This document shows, in pieces, positions 1 through 5,826 of a stretch of DNA of 15,224 bases. The position numbers were made by a program, and so were the translations under genes. Under the pieces are notes generated by a model, which saw only the letters and a list, made by a program, of their open reading frames with translations, was not told the DNA's origin and did not search any database. Location: assembly GCF_030453725.1 (NCBI RefSeq), contig NZ_JAKDJU010000070.1, forward strand, positions 1 to 15,224. Direction: 5' to 3'. The stretch's first letter is position 1; every line of letters begins with the position of its first letter. This DNA is from Brevibacterium picturae (GTDB taxonomy: Bacteria; Actinomycetota; Actinomycetes; Actinomycetales; Brevibacteriaceae).

Positions 1-82
1 GGGCCGGGAACGAGGTCTGGAGACTGGAGCACTGCGGGAAACAGCGTCGTCGGAAGTTCATCACCAGGTCGATGCCCGTCTG

Positions 83-88
83 TACAAT
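83..88 (+). promoter_or_regulatory. Candidate -10 element of a leaderless transcript
   Basis: TACAAT is followed by exactly six bases (CACGTC) and then the ATG at 95. No Shine-Dalgarno sequence precedes that ATG. A -10 this close would start the transcript at or next to the start codon, which is common in actinobacteria. No good -35 hexamer is visible, so the call rests on the -10 match and on the same spacing recurring at three other genes in the window. Confidence 0.55.
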
Positions 89-94
89 CACGTC

Positions 95-640
95 ATGACC
101 TCCATCACAGAAACTGATTCCAGCGGCGTCATCGACACGGCCTTCGTGCTGCGATTCGAGCCTCAGTACACAGTCACTGAGACCGAGGCTGAGATCTTCG
201 ATTCCATCGGACCGAAGGTCGTCAAACGTGAGTCCTACAAGCGCAAGCACTTCCTCAAAGTTGCCGAGTGGAAATCCGTCGCTACACGGGCGACCTTCGA
301 AGGCCTCGACGCCGATGACATCGAATATGTGAGCGCGGTGGCTCTGGACGAGGACACACCGAATCGCCTGCGGATGCCGTTCCTCACGGTGCTCCCCGGT
401 GTCGGCAGGCCGTTGGCCAGCACTCTGCTCACGGTGTTCAACCCGAAGAAGTTCTCCATCATGGACTCCCGCGCCACAGGTGTCCTGCACGAGTTCGACC
501 TGATCGAATCGACCAACCCGAATCAGACGGACTATCAGGCCTATCGGAAATTGGTGAAGTCACTGGCGAAGGGCGCGAACTGCACACCGCTCGACCTGTA
601 TCGGGCGCTCATCGCCTACTCGCGGACGCCCAACGACTGA
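95..640 (+). CDS. Uncharacterised protein with helix-hairpin-helix, DNA-glycosylase-like core
   Basis: This 181-residue protein belongs to a family I know only as hypothetical. Residues 98-113 read as a helix-hairpin-helix (LPGVGRPLAS core), and about 15 residues later comes FSIMDSRA, whose Asp124 sits where HhH-GPD DNA glycosylases carry their catalytic aspartate. A basic, aromatic stretch precedes it (residues 47-66, KRKHF and EWKS). From this I infer a small DNA-binding or glycosylase-fold protein. Enzymatic activity is not shown, and there is no iron-sulphur cluster motif. ATG 95 is preferred because a TACAAT box lies six bases upstream and no ribosome binding site is present, which suggests a leaderless mRNA. 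The gene stands alone; the next gene is convergent. The reading frame is secure, the function is not. Confidence 0.8.
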   Translation: MTSITETDSSGVIDTAFVLRFEPQYTVTETEAEIFDSIGPKVVKRESYKRKHFLKVAEWKSVATRATFEGLDADDIEYVSAVALDEDTPNRLRMPFLTVLPGVGRPLASTLLTVFNPKKFSIMDSRATGVLHEFDLIESTNPNQTDYQAYRKLVKSLAKGANCTPLDLYRALIAYSRTPND

Positions 641-658
641 CACCAGTCCATGGTGAAT

Positions 659-698
659 TGACACGAACCGCGTTGAACTGTCACGAATCGCGTTGAGG
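659..698 (+). repeat. Imperfect 20-base tandem repeat after the 95-640 gene
   Basis: Two adjacent 20-base units, 659-678 and 679-698, match at 16 of 20 positions. Both contain the core CACGAA(C/T)CGCGTTGA. They start 19 bases after the stop codon of the first gene, in the gap between two convergent genes. They could be a decayed tandem duplication or paired binding sites; nothing in the sequence decides this. Confidence 0.7.
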
Positions 699-718
699 AG
701 CGTGCCTCACCTCAGTGC

Positions 719-985
719 TTACCGTCGATGCGCCTGAGCCCCACGCGTCCGTCCCCAGTCGGCCAATTGCCACATGCGCGACACTGCACGGGCGATCAGG
801 TACAGCACCAACAGGGGCCAGACGGGGACGAAGAATCCCATCCGTGCAGCATCTCTGCGATCGCGCCACGATCGTCCGTAATCGGCCTTCGACAGCAGCA
901 GGATGATGATGAACACGGCCACCCCCGCATAGGCGATCATCGAAATGGCAACGGTTTGGATCATGAGCCGTCTCGCAGACTGCAC
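719..985 (-). CDS. Small membrane protein, two predicted helices
   Basis: The predicted 88-residue protein has two clear hydrophobic segments, about residues 9-31 (TVAISMIAYAGVAVFIIILL) and 50-66 (FFVPVWPLLVLYLIARA). A basic loop (RSWRDRRDAAR) separates them and the tail is basic. This pattern is typical of small actinobacterial inner-membrane proteins of unknown role. The longest frame starts with GTG at 985; ATG 964 would give 81 residues and leave both helices intact. Neither start has a convincing Shine-Dalgarno sequence or a -10 at leaderless distance, so the start is uncertain. No family is recognised. The alternating hydrophobic and basic pattern argues for a real gene, but overlapping open frames on the other strand lower confidence. 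Confidence 0.55.
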   Translation of the reverse strand: MQSARRLMIQTVAISMIAYAGVAVFIIILLLSKADYGRSWRDRRDAARMGFFVPVWPLLVLYLIARAVSRMWQLADWGRTRGAQAHRR

Positions 986-1276
986 CGCAACGGCCGTTCG
1001 CTCACTCTCACCTGTCGATCACTTCCATCAGTGCACACAATTTCTCAGCCATCTCTCAAGGCGCTCATCTACAACCCGGTTCTTCCGGAACTCGAGGATG
1101 GCCTGGCTGCACACCGACCCCCTCGGCGATGGTGGTCGTCTCCAACCCCGGTGAATCCCTGCCGGAGCGCCATCCCGCTGCCATACGGGCGAGCCTCGGA
1201 CTCGGGGCAACACATATCGTTGTGTCATGTTTCAGAAGGTTCGTCGGATCACAATCGATCTTCACTGTACCTGGAA

Positions 1277-1292
1277 GTTACACGATTGTAAC
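1277..1292. repeat. 16-base palindrome GTTACA-CGAT-TGTAAC
   Basis: The six-base arms are perfectly complementary around a four-base centre. It lies about 110 bases beyond the stop codon of the transposase-like gene and is not part of any called gene. It could be an operator or a fragment of an old element end. No partner copy was seen on the other side of the transposase-like gene. Confidence 0.5.
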
Positions 1293-1376
1293 CCCCAAAA
1301 TGCGAGTCTTATCAAAGACGCGAGCGGGGGTGGTTTCTCGGCAGGGCTTCCTGCTACAATTGGAGCTTTTGCCATG

Positions 1377-1403
1377 GGCGCGGCCGCTCGCAGCGGTGGC
1401 GCC
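1377..1403 (-). terminator. GC-rich hairpin directly after the transposase-like gene
   Basis: The arms 1377-1388 and 1392-1403 pair at 10 of 12 positions around a three-base loop, with an internal two-base mismatch. The hairpin begins one base past the stop codon of the minus-strand gene. No run of U follows in the direction of transcription, so a classical intrinsic terminator is not demonstrated. Confidence 0.4.
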
Positions 1404-1404
1404 A

Positions 1405-2622
1405 TCACCGCATCGGTCGAGTGAGTTCCTGCAGCCGCTTCTGCCAGTGACCGATCTCTGCCGTGAGCCTCGCGGGGTTGAGGCTGTTGCGGTAGGTGAT
1501 CAGCTCGGCCTCCTGAACCGGCGACATCACGCCCGCCCCACTGAGACGGTCCAACGGCGTGGCGGGTTCGTCGTAGATCCGCTTGCGATGGCCGGCCGAG
1601 TCCCTGACCCAGGCGATCGGCTTCCGCGTCGGAGTGAAGAAGTTCAGACGGTCGTTGACCACCCTCCACAGATGGTTGAGTGCCTGGCGCGCATCCTCGG
1701 TGTCGTAGCGATTGACGAATCCGTACTCATGGACGAGGTGCTGATGCCTCGATGCCTCCGGAAGTCGGTCGCGCTGGTGATCTTTGACCACGGGGCTGTA
1801 GTGGATGTCGAGCTCTCTCGCCCATGAGCCGGCGAAACCATGGACACCATGGCACGCATTGACCAGTTCGACGGCATTGACCCAGAAGGGAATGCCTGTG
1901 ATCTCATCGAGTGACCATTGCAGAAGATCGACGACTTGCTCAGGGGTGTTGTCCGCAATGCTGCGAGTGAATACCCAGCCGGTGTGCACGCACGTCGCAT
2001 TGAGCGTGAATACATAGTCCCCGTCCAAGGTCGAGCCGGGGTGGGCAACGGTATCGGCGACGAAGAAACCCGGCTCGGCCTCGTTCTCCCCTCCCGCGAA
2101 GTCGAGGAAGTCCGCGCTGGGCGCATGCGAGCGTCGTGTCGAGACATTGCGGATCGCGAAGTCACAGGATCGGGCATACCGCAGGTACCTGTCGATCGAG
2201 GCCGCACTGACGGACAACAGCTCCTCTTTCACCGACGGACTGTATCCGTCGCGTCCGGCCGTCAGGGAGCCGTGTCGTTCCAAAGAATCGAGCAGCAGAG
2301 GCATGGCGGCGGCCAGGTATTTTCCACTCTGTCGCCCGGACCAGTCCCAGACTCGTTCCAATGAGGCTCTGGCCTCCTCGGAGTATTTGCCCTCTCTGTG
2401 GCACCGGCGGTCAGGCTCGGATGGCGGGGATTCCCGCCGTCGGGCCAACTGAGCAAGAAGCCTGCGGACATGGTCGCGTGACCACCCTGTCATCACGACG
2501 ATCTCGTCGAGGATCCACCCCTTGTCTTTCTTTCGGGCAGATGTGTAGAGATCAAGATAAACGTTGACGATCGTCCCGTGTTGTCTCCTCGAATCACTCG
2601 CAGGAGATAATTGCGTACACAT
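1405..2622 (-). CDS. Transposase/integrase-fold protein with an apparently degenerate DDE triad
   Basis: The layout matches a transposase family with an N-terminal helix-turn-helix region and an rve-type integrase core. Visible landmarks are KGWILDE and TGWSRDHVRRLL (residues 35-56), LLSVSAASIDRYL (135-147), VADTVAH with the first Asp at 190, then HTGW (213-216), and the late NFFTP and YDEPATPLDRL blocks (327-361). Where active relatives have SDNGxEF, this protein reads ACHGVHG, so the second catalytic Asp appears to be Cys257. The usual VEQKN segment is replaced by LPEASRHQH, leaving Glu289 as the only candidate third residue. The frame is open over 405 residues, the full family length. ATG 2622 is chosen because GGAGGA lies 12 bases upstream; an upstream ATG at 2676 would add 18 residues. 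No terminal inverted repeats were found. It may be a decaying copy or a domesticated, non-transposing protein. Confidence 0.75.
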   Translation of the reverse strand: MCTQLSPASDSRRQHGTIVNVYLDLYTSARKKDKGWILDEIVVMTGWSRDHVRRLLAQLARRRESPPSEPDRRCHREGKYSEEARASLERVWDWSGRQSGKYLAAAMPLLLDSLERHGSLTAGRDGYSPSVKEELLSVSAASIDRYLRYARSCDFAIRNVSTRRSHAPSADFLDFAGGENEAEPGFFVADTVAHPGSTLDGDYVFTLNATCVHTGWVFTRSIADNTPEQVVDLLQWSLDEITGIPFWVNAVELVNACHGVHGFAGSWARELDIHYSPVVKDHQRDRLPEASRHQHLVHEYGFVNRYDTEDARQALNHLWRVVNDRLNFFTPTRKPIAWVRDSAGHRKRIYDEPATPLDRLSGAGVMSPVQEAELITYRNSLNPARLTAEIGHWQKRLQELTRPMR

Positions 2623-2675
2623 GAATTTCGCTGTTCCTCCACTTGCGTCACGGATGTGCTGCTGCCGGCAGATCA

Positions 2676-2704
2676 TTACGAATTCATCATTCGAATGCTA
2701 TTGT
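2676..2704 (+). promoter_or_regulatory. Candidate promoter and autoregulatory operator of the WYL gene
   Basis: TTACGA (2676-2681) and TATTGT (2699-2704) are 17 bases apart, a sigma-70-like arrangement 45 bases before the WYL start codon. Between them lies the perfect 10-base palindrome CATTCGAATG (2688-2697), and CGAAT (2679-2683) is mirrored by ATTCG (2689-2693). A palindrome inside a promoter spacer is a typical place for a repressor site. The same CGAATTCAT and TCGAAT words recur before the downstream cassette at 3997-4016. The binding protein is inferred. Confidence 0.5.
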
Positions 2705-2749
2705 CTGATTAGGCAGGAGGTCTTCCTAAACCGACGAAGACAACAGAAA

Positions 2750-3817
2750 ATGTCACAGACAGCAGGACGTCTGCTCGGATTACTGTCATTGCTGATGGTC
2801 CCCCGGACCTGGTCAGGCACGGAACTGGCGGAGCGTCTCAACGTCAGCTCACGCACGGTTCGCAATGACATCGGCACACTCCGCGATCTCGGCTACCCCG
2901 TCGAGGGGACTCGCGGCGGTGAGGGCGGCTATCGGCTGGGATCCGGCGGTTCGGCTGTGCCGCCGCTGCTGCTCAATCCCGACGAGGCGGTCGCTGTCGC
3001 CGTGGGGCTGCACTCGGGACTCAGCTGCATCATCGGCGGAATGGAAGAGACTTCGGCGCAGGCCCTGGCAAAGCTCGAACAGATTCTGCCCGCCGGCGTG
3101 CGCAACCGCGTGAAGAACTTGGCCCATTTCACGGTCCCGATGGCCGGCAACCATCCGATGCCGATCGTCGACCCGAACCTGCTGACTCTGATCATCGAAT
3201 ACTGTCACGGTCACCAGCGGTTCAGATTCTCCTACCGTGCCGAGGCCGAGTCACCTCCAGATCACGGAGGCGCGCCTCCGGAACCGAGGAGCGCGCCCTC
3301 AGATCAAGGACACAGCGGAGAGTTCGAGGTGGAGCCCTATCGTCTGGTCAATCATCAGCATCGCTGGTACCTCCTGACCTTCGATCCTGCGGAGGACACT
3401 TGGGCGATCTTCCGGGTCGAACACATCGTCGCCAAACTGCCCGGCGGTCGACGCTTCGAACCCCGGGAACTTCCCGCCAAGGACATCGGTGCCTACGTCG
3501 AGCGCAATGTCTCGGCCAGCAGATGGAATTGCACAGCGACAGTCACCGTGCAGGCTGCAGCATCCGAGGTCGTGAAGATGCTGATGCCCGCCGAGGGCAC
3601 CGTCGAGGCTCTCGACGAGCTGCGCTCAACCGTGGTGATCGGTGCGGAGTGCGTTCGCACCATGGCGTTGACGCTGGCCAGGCTCGATGTCGAGTTCACA
3701 GTCGAGGACTCGCCCGAACTCAACGCGGAAATCCGCGCACTGTCGGAGCGGCTGCTGCGTGCGACACCACCGTCGGGACCGACGGCGACTTCACCGGAGT
3801 CGGCCACCTCCCTATAA
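2750..3817 (+). CDS. WYL-domain transcriptional regulator with N-terminal winged helix-turn-helix
   Basis: The 355-residue protein starts with a DeoR/HTH_11-type winged helix: residues 5-62 include TWSGTELAERLNVSSRTVRNDI and the wing GTRGGEGGYRLG. A helical middle region follows, then a WYL domain with HRWYLLTFD at 204-212 and FRVEHI at 221-226. A C-terminal WCX-like region covers roughly 255-335. WYL proteins bind DNA and respond to a ligand, often a nucleic acid or nucleotide. Within the WYL domain, residues 163-191 form a polar, proline-rich insert before EVEPYRLV. ATG 2750 is chosen because the helix-turn-helix begins at once after it, while the longer open frame starting at 2564 would run through the likely promoter. 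Ribosome binding is weak (GAAG). It is divergent from the transposase-like gene and lies upstream of the 4132-5299 cassette, with similar palindromes in front of each. Regulation of these neighbours is inferred. Confidence 0.85.
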   Translation: MSQTAGRLLGLLSLLMVPRTWSGTELAERLNVSSRTVRNDIGTLRDLGYPVEGTRGGEGGYRLGSGGSAVPPLLLNPDEAVAVAVGLHSGLSCIIGGMEETSAQALAKLEQILPAGVRNRVKNLAHFTVPMAGNHPMPIVDPNLLTLIIEYCHGHQRFRFSYRAEAESPPDHGGAPPEPRSAPSDQGHSGEFEVEPYRLVNHQHRWYLLTFDPAEDTWAIFRVEHIVAKLPGGRRFEPRELPAKDIGAYVERNVSASRWNCTATVTVQAAASEVVKMLMPAEGTVEALDELRSTVVIGAECVRTMALTLARLDVEFTVEDSPELNAEIRALSERLLRATPPSGPTATSPESATSL

Positions 3818-3853
3818 CGTGGCGCGCCCAGCCCGGTCCAATGCCTGACGATC

Positions 3854-3916
3854 CTCACGTGCCCTGCCTGCGAAAACTCCGGTGCCACCTGTCATTTCGC
3901 GGGCATGACACGTGAG
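3854..3916 (+). terminator. Large branched hairpin after the WYL gene
   Basis: The outer arms CTCACGTG (3854-3861) and CACGTGAG (3909-3916) pair perfectly. Inside them TGCCTGCGAAA (3865-3875) pairs with TTTCGCGGGCA (3895-3905) with one G-U pair, and the loop contains GGTGCCACC, which can fold on itself. Pyrimidine-rich sequence follows (ATCCTTTCCTTG) but no pure T run. It may end WYL transcription or form part of the leader of the next genes. Confidence 0.5.
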
Positions 3917-3973
3917 TCTCATCCTTTCCTTGTCTCCGGCAAACGTCGAACTGTAGCTTTCTAAGAAATCATT

Positions 3974-3995
3974 GGAATAACGCAGCGATTATTCC
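3974..3995. promoter_or_regulatory. Inverted repeat GGAATAA-N8-TTATTCC
   Basis: Perfect seven-base arms enclose an eight-base centre in the AT-rich promoter region before the 4132 gene. The spacing places the half-sites about 1.5 helical turns apart, which suits a dimeric regulator. It differs in sequence from the GAATTC-centred palindrome just downstream, so two regulators, or one regulator and a structural element, are possible. Confidence 0.45.
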
Positions 3996-4005
3996 GCGAA
4001 TTCAT

Positions 4006-4025
4006 TGTGGTCGAATTCCACCACA
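4006..4025. promoter_or_regulatory. Near-perfect 20-base palindrome, candidate WYL operator
   Basis: TGTGGTCGAATTCCACCACA pairs with itself at nine of ten positions; only the C/C pair at 4012 and 4019 fails. Its centre is GAATTC. Immediately upstream is CGAATTCAT (3997-4005), a word also present at 2679-2687 in the WYL promoter. Binding by the WYL protein is an inference from proximity and shared words. Confidence 0.5.
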
Positions 4026-4131
4026 CTTGAATTTTCCCGAGGCAAAGATCCCTTTCAACACCTGCGGACGAAATCATCAGAACCCATTGTCATCTGCAGT
4101 TTCGCATTCAACAGTCGTTTGGAGAAGACAT

Positions 4132-4806
4132 ATGCGCCCATCGAAATGGCGGAACCCCGTGGCCGTGACAGCCTCCGCCTGCATTCTGGGAACCAGCCTG
4201 CAGACCGGCCCTGCTCTGGCCCACGAATACGCTCACGGCCTGCCGACGGTCGTCGACGTCAGTCCACGGGCCGTAGCCACCACCGATTTCATCACCGACA
4301 ACGACGCGGTGACTCTCACAGCCACAGGCTTCCTCCCAGGTGAGGAGGTGCGACTCGACATCGCTTCGACGCCGTCGGGAATCGAAGCCATCCACGACCG
4401 GAAACGGGCTCGACCCGATGGGACAGTGACGTTTCGAATCGGCGGCTCACCCGGCAGACCGACCAACGCCTACGCGGGCGGCTACCAGGCTGAAATCACT
4501 TCGAAGCAGAGCATGGCCGAGGGGTACCTGAGCGAATCATTCTCGGTTCTGCCCGTCATCCCCGCCGACAACACACATACCGGCTCCGAAACCGGCGGAG
4601 CCCATACCGGTGCGGGCACGGACGGGGCCACTCCCCCGATCGGACGCATCGGCCCTCGAGCGAGCAACGGGCTTCACATCCCGCCGGGCCCGGGATTCTC
4701 AGTCATCGGGGTCGGTCTGAGCATGCTTGCTCTCATCTTCACATCGGCGGCGACCGCCGTCGTGGCCCGGAGGTCACAAAAATCGATGACTCACGACCGA
4801 CCATAA
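4132..4806 (+). CDS. Secreted, membrane-anchored protein with beta-sandwich-like domain and predicted N-terminal histidine
   Basis: The 224-residue protein has a signal peptide (residues 1-30: basic start, hydrophobic ILGTS stretch, ALA at the end). The predicted mature chain then begins HEYAHG. Residues 36-155 look like an immunoglobulin-like beta-sandwich, with a phrase common in actinobacterial surface domains (VTLTATGFLPGEEVRLDI). A Thr/Gly/Ser-rich linker (about 155-190) leads to a C-terminal helix (about 193-215) followed by RRSQK, so the domain would face outward on one anchor. No LPXTG sorting signal is seen. ATG 4132 follows GGAGAAG at a four-base spacing, a strong ribosome binding site. 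The next gene starts 13 bases after the stop, so the two probably form an operon. An N-terminal histidine on a beta-sandwich with a C-terminal anchor recalls copper-binding CopC and YcnI proteins, but sequence identity to them is not evident. Confidence 0.8.
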   Translation: MRPSKWRNPVAVTASACILGTSLQTGPALAHEYAHGLPTVVDVSPRAVATTDFITDNDAVTLTATGFLPGEEVRLDIASTPSGIEAIHDRKRARPDGTVTFRIGGSPGRPTNAYAGGYQAEITSKQSMAEGYLSESFSVLPVIPADNTHTGSETGGAHTGAGTDGATPPIGRIGPRASNGLHIPPGPGFSVIGVGLSMLALIFTSAATAVVARRSQKSMTHDRP

Positions 4807-4819
4807 GGACGGACAGCAC

Positions 4820-5299
4820 ATGACTCTGCCCGAGCAGATGATCCGGGTCGAACTTCTCAACTCACGGATCACGCGAATCAACGCCCTGTACGCCCACTTC
4901 TACGGACCACTGTGCCTGCTGGCCATCTCCCTGACTTTCTTCCCCTACTACGAGCCCAAACCGCACAGCTCGATCAACTACGGAAACCTGTGGCAGGAGG
5001 TATTTCGGCTCGGACCCAGCTTCGACCTGATGGCGCTGGTGATCCTTCTCCTGACAGCACTGCTGCTGGCTGTCGCCGCGGTGGGAAAACTGTCGACGAG
5101 TGGTCTCATCGCGATCCTGGTGGGAGCGACCGTCGTCGGTTCCACGCTGCTGCAGTCCCCCGGATACGTCGACCCTCCGCCCTACACGGACTTCGGCGTC
5201 TTCGACATCGTCCTCAGTTTCCTCACCGCCGGCCTGGCACTGGGCCATGCCGTCCACCTGTTCGTCCTCGAGCTGGCATTCCAGCGCCGAGGCGTCTGA
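4820..5299 (+). CDS. Four-helix integral membrane protein, partner of the secreted protein
   Basis: The 159-residue protein has four hydrophobic segments at about residues 24-41, 68-89, 94-111 and 127-151. Between the first two is a polar, aromatic loop (PYYEPKPHSSINYGN), and between the last two is a proline-rich loop (SPGYVDPPPYTDF). These loops probably lie outside if the N-terminus is inside. I recognise no named family. ATG 4820 follows an AAGGACGG ribosome binding sequence that overlaps the stop codon of the preceding gene, which is 13 bases away and on the same strand. This is strong evidence for co-transcription and suggests that the two proteins act together in the membrane. The following Nudix gene is convergent. 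Confidence 0.8.
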   Translation: MTLPEQMIRVELLNSRITRINALYAHFYGPLCLLAISLTFFPYYEPKPHSSINYGNLWQEVFRLGPSFDLMALVILLLTALLLAVAAVGKLSTSGLIAILVGATVVGSTLLQSPGYVDPPPYTDFGVFDIVLSFLTAGLALGHAVHLFVLELAFQRRGV

Positions 5300-5309
5300 G
5301 GGTCACCGC

Positions 5310-5349
5310 GTGTCACCACGTGAGCAGGCGCGTCACTGCGCGAGCAGGC
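5310..5349. repeat. Imperfect 20-base tandem repeat spanning the stop codon of the Nudix gene
   Basis: Units 5310-5329 and 5330-5349 match at 16 of 20 positions, and all four differences are transitions. The right-hand unit contains the last codons and stop (5333-5335) of the minus-strand Nudix gene; the left-hand unit is a diverged copy beyond the stop. It fills the short gap between two convergent genes. It appears to be an old tandem duplication. Confidence 0.65.
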
Positions 5350-5776
5350 CCCGTTCCGCCAGCGCCGGAACAACCTGTAGACGAGTCAGTGGGGCAAACT
5401 GACGCTCCGCGTCGTCTGCCGGCATCGGTGCGTAGGGAAACCACGCGGCCTCAGCAATCTCGGCCTGATGGTTGATCCGATCGACGTCGAGTTCAGCAGG
5501 CAGGCCCTCATAGCAGAACACGTCCCCGATCACCGTGTGCTCGGCTTCATTGGCCGCATCTGCGGCAAAGGTTCCCAGCGGTGAGAGGTGACCGATATCG
5601 AGGGTGAGGCCGAGCTCTTCGCTGATCTCCCGGATGATCGTCGCCTCGGCGCTCTCACCGGCTTCAGGCTTGCCGCCGGGGAGCATGAACGACGTCGTGC
5701 CCTCTTTGCGCACCATGAGCAGAAGGGGTTCGAGAGGGTGCAGCAGGACGAGTGCACTGACTCGGATATCGTTCAT
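5333..5776 (-). CDS. Nudix hydrolase
   Basis: The 147-residue protein carries a complete Nudix box, GX5EX7REUXEEXGU, at residues 35-57 (Gly35, Glu41, Arg49, Glu50, Glu53, Glu54, Gly56). The glutamates bind the magnesium ions used to hydrolyse a nucleoside diphosphate linked to another group. An N-terminal beta strand (VSALVLLHP) and a late AAWFPY segment fit the fold. The substrate cannot be told; MutT-like removal of oxidised dNTPs is possible, as is hydrolysis of nucleotide sugars or other nucleotides. The start has GAAAGG five bases upstream. The gene lies 50 bases downstream of the glycosylase gene on the same strand, so both probably share one transcript with a DNA and nucleotide repair theme. 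Confidence 0.9.
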   Translation of the reverse strand: MNDIRVSALVLLHPLEPLLLMVRKEGTTSFMLPGGKPEAGESAEATIIREISEELGLTLDIGHLSPLGTFAADAANEAEHTVIGDVFCYEGLPAELDVDRINHQAEIAEAAWFPYAPMPADDAERQFAPLTRLQVVPALAERGLLAQ

Positions 5777-5826
5777 TCCAGCCTTTCATCAGGATCATCG
5801 ATCATTGGTTCAGACCTCTGCCGGGA

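Larger units (their letters stand above)
986..1404. other. Stretch of about 420 bases without a convincing gene
   Basis: Several short frames cross this stretch on both strands, but none shows a domain, a good start signal or protein-like composition over its full length. It holds a small palindrome at 1277-1292 and a GC-rich hairpin at 1377-1403. The base composition becomes less GC-rich around 1240-1370, next to the end of the transposase-like gene. It may be debris from an insertion, but no terminal repeats were found. Confidence 0.5.
3818..4131. other. Structured intergenic region of 314 bases upstream of the secreted-protein cassette
   Basis: No gene is supported here. The left part is GC-rich and holds a large branched hairpin (3854-3916). 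The right part is clearly AT-richer and contains two inverted repeats (3974-3995 and 4006-4025), as expected for a regulated promoter. An open frame entering the following gene from 4027 crosses these elements, but the Shine-Dalgarno sequence at 4121-4127 places the true start at 4132. Confidence 0.6.

Noticed and set aside
1028..1265. Overlapping minus-strand frames with a vaguely helix-turn-helix-like phrase (LETTTIAEGVG) and a basic helical tail in another frame
   Set aside because: A gene would need a frameshift between the two frames, there is no start signal, and the rest of each translation is not protein-like.
728..1291. 187-residue plus-strand open frame
   Set aside because: Its translation is low-complexity and rich in Ser, Pro and Arg, typical of an antisense shadow in high-GC DNA, and it overlaps the better supported membrane protein.
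1129..1827. 232-residue plus-strand open frame
   Set aside because: It lies mostly antisense to the transposase-like gene, which shows clear family motifs; this frame shows none.
1200..2750. Search for terminal inverted repeats and target duplications around the transposase-like gene
   Set aside because: The sequences beyond the stop (1250-1400) and beyond the start (2623-2750) show no matching ends by eye, so no insertion sequence boundary is called.
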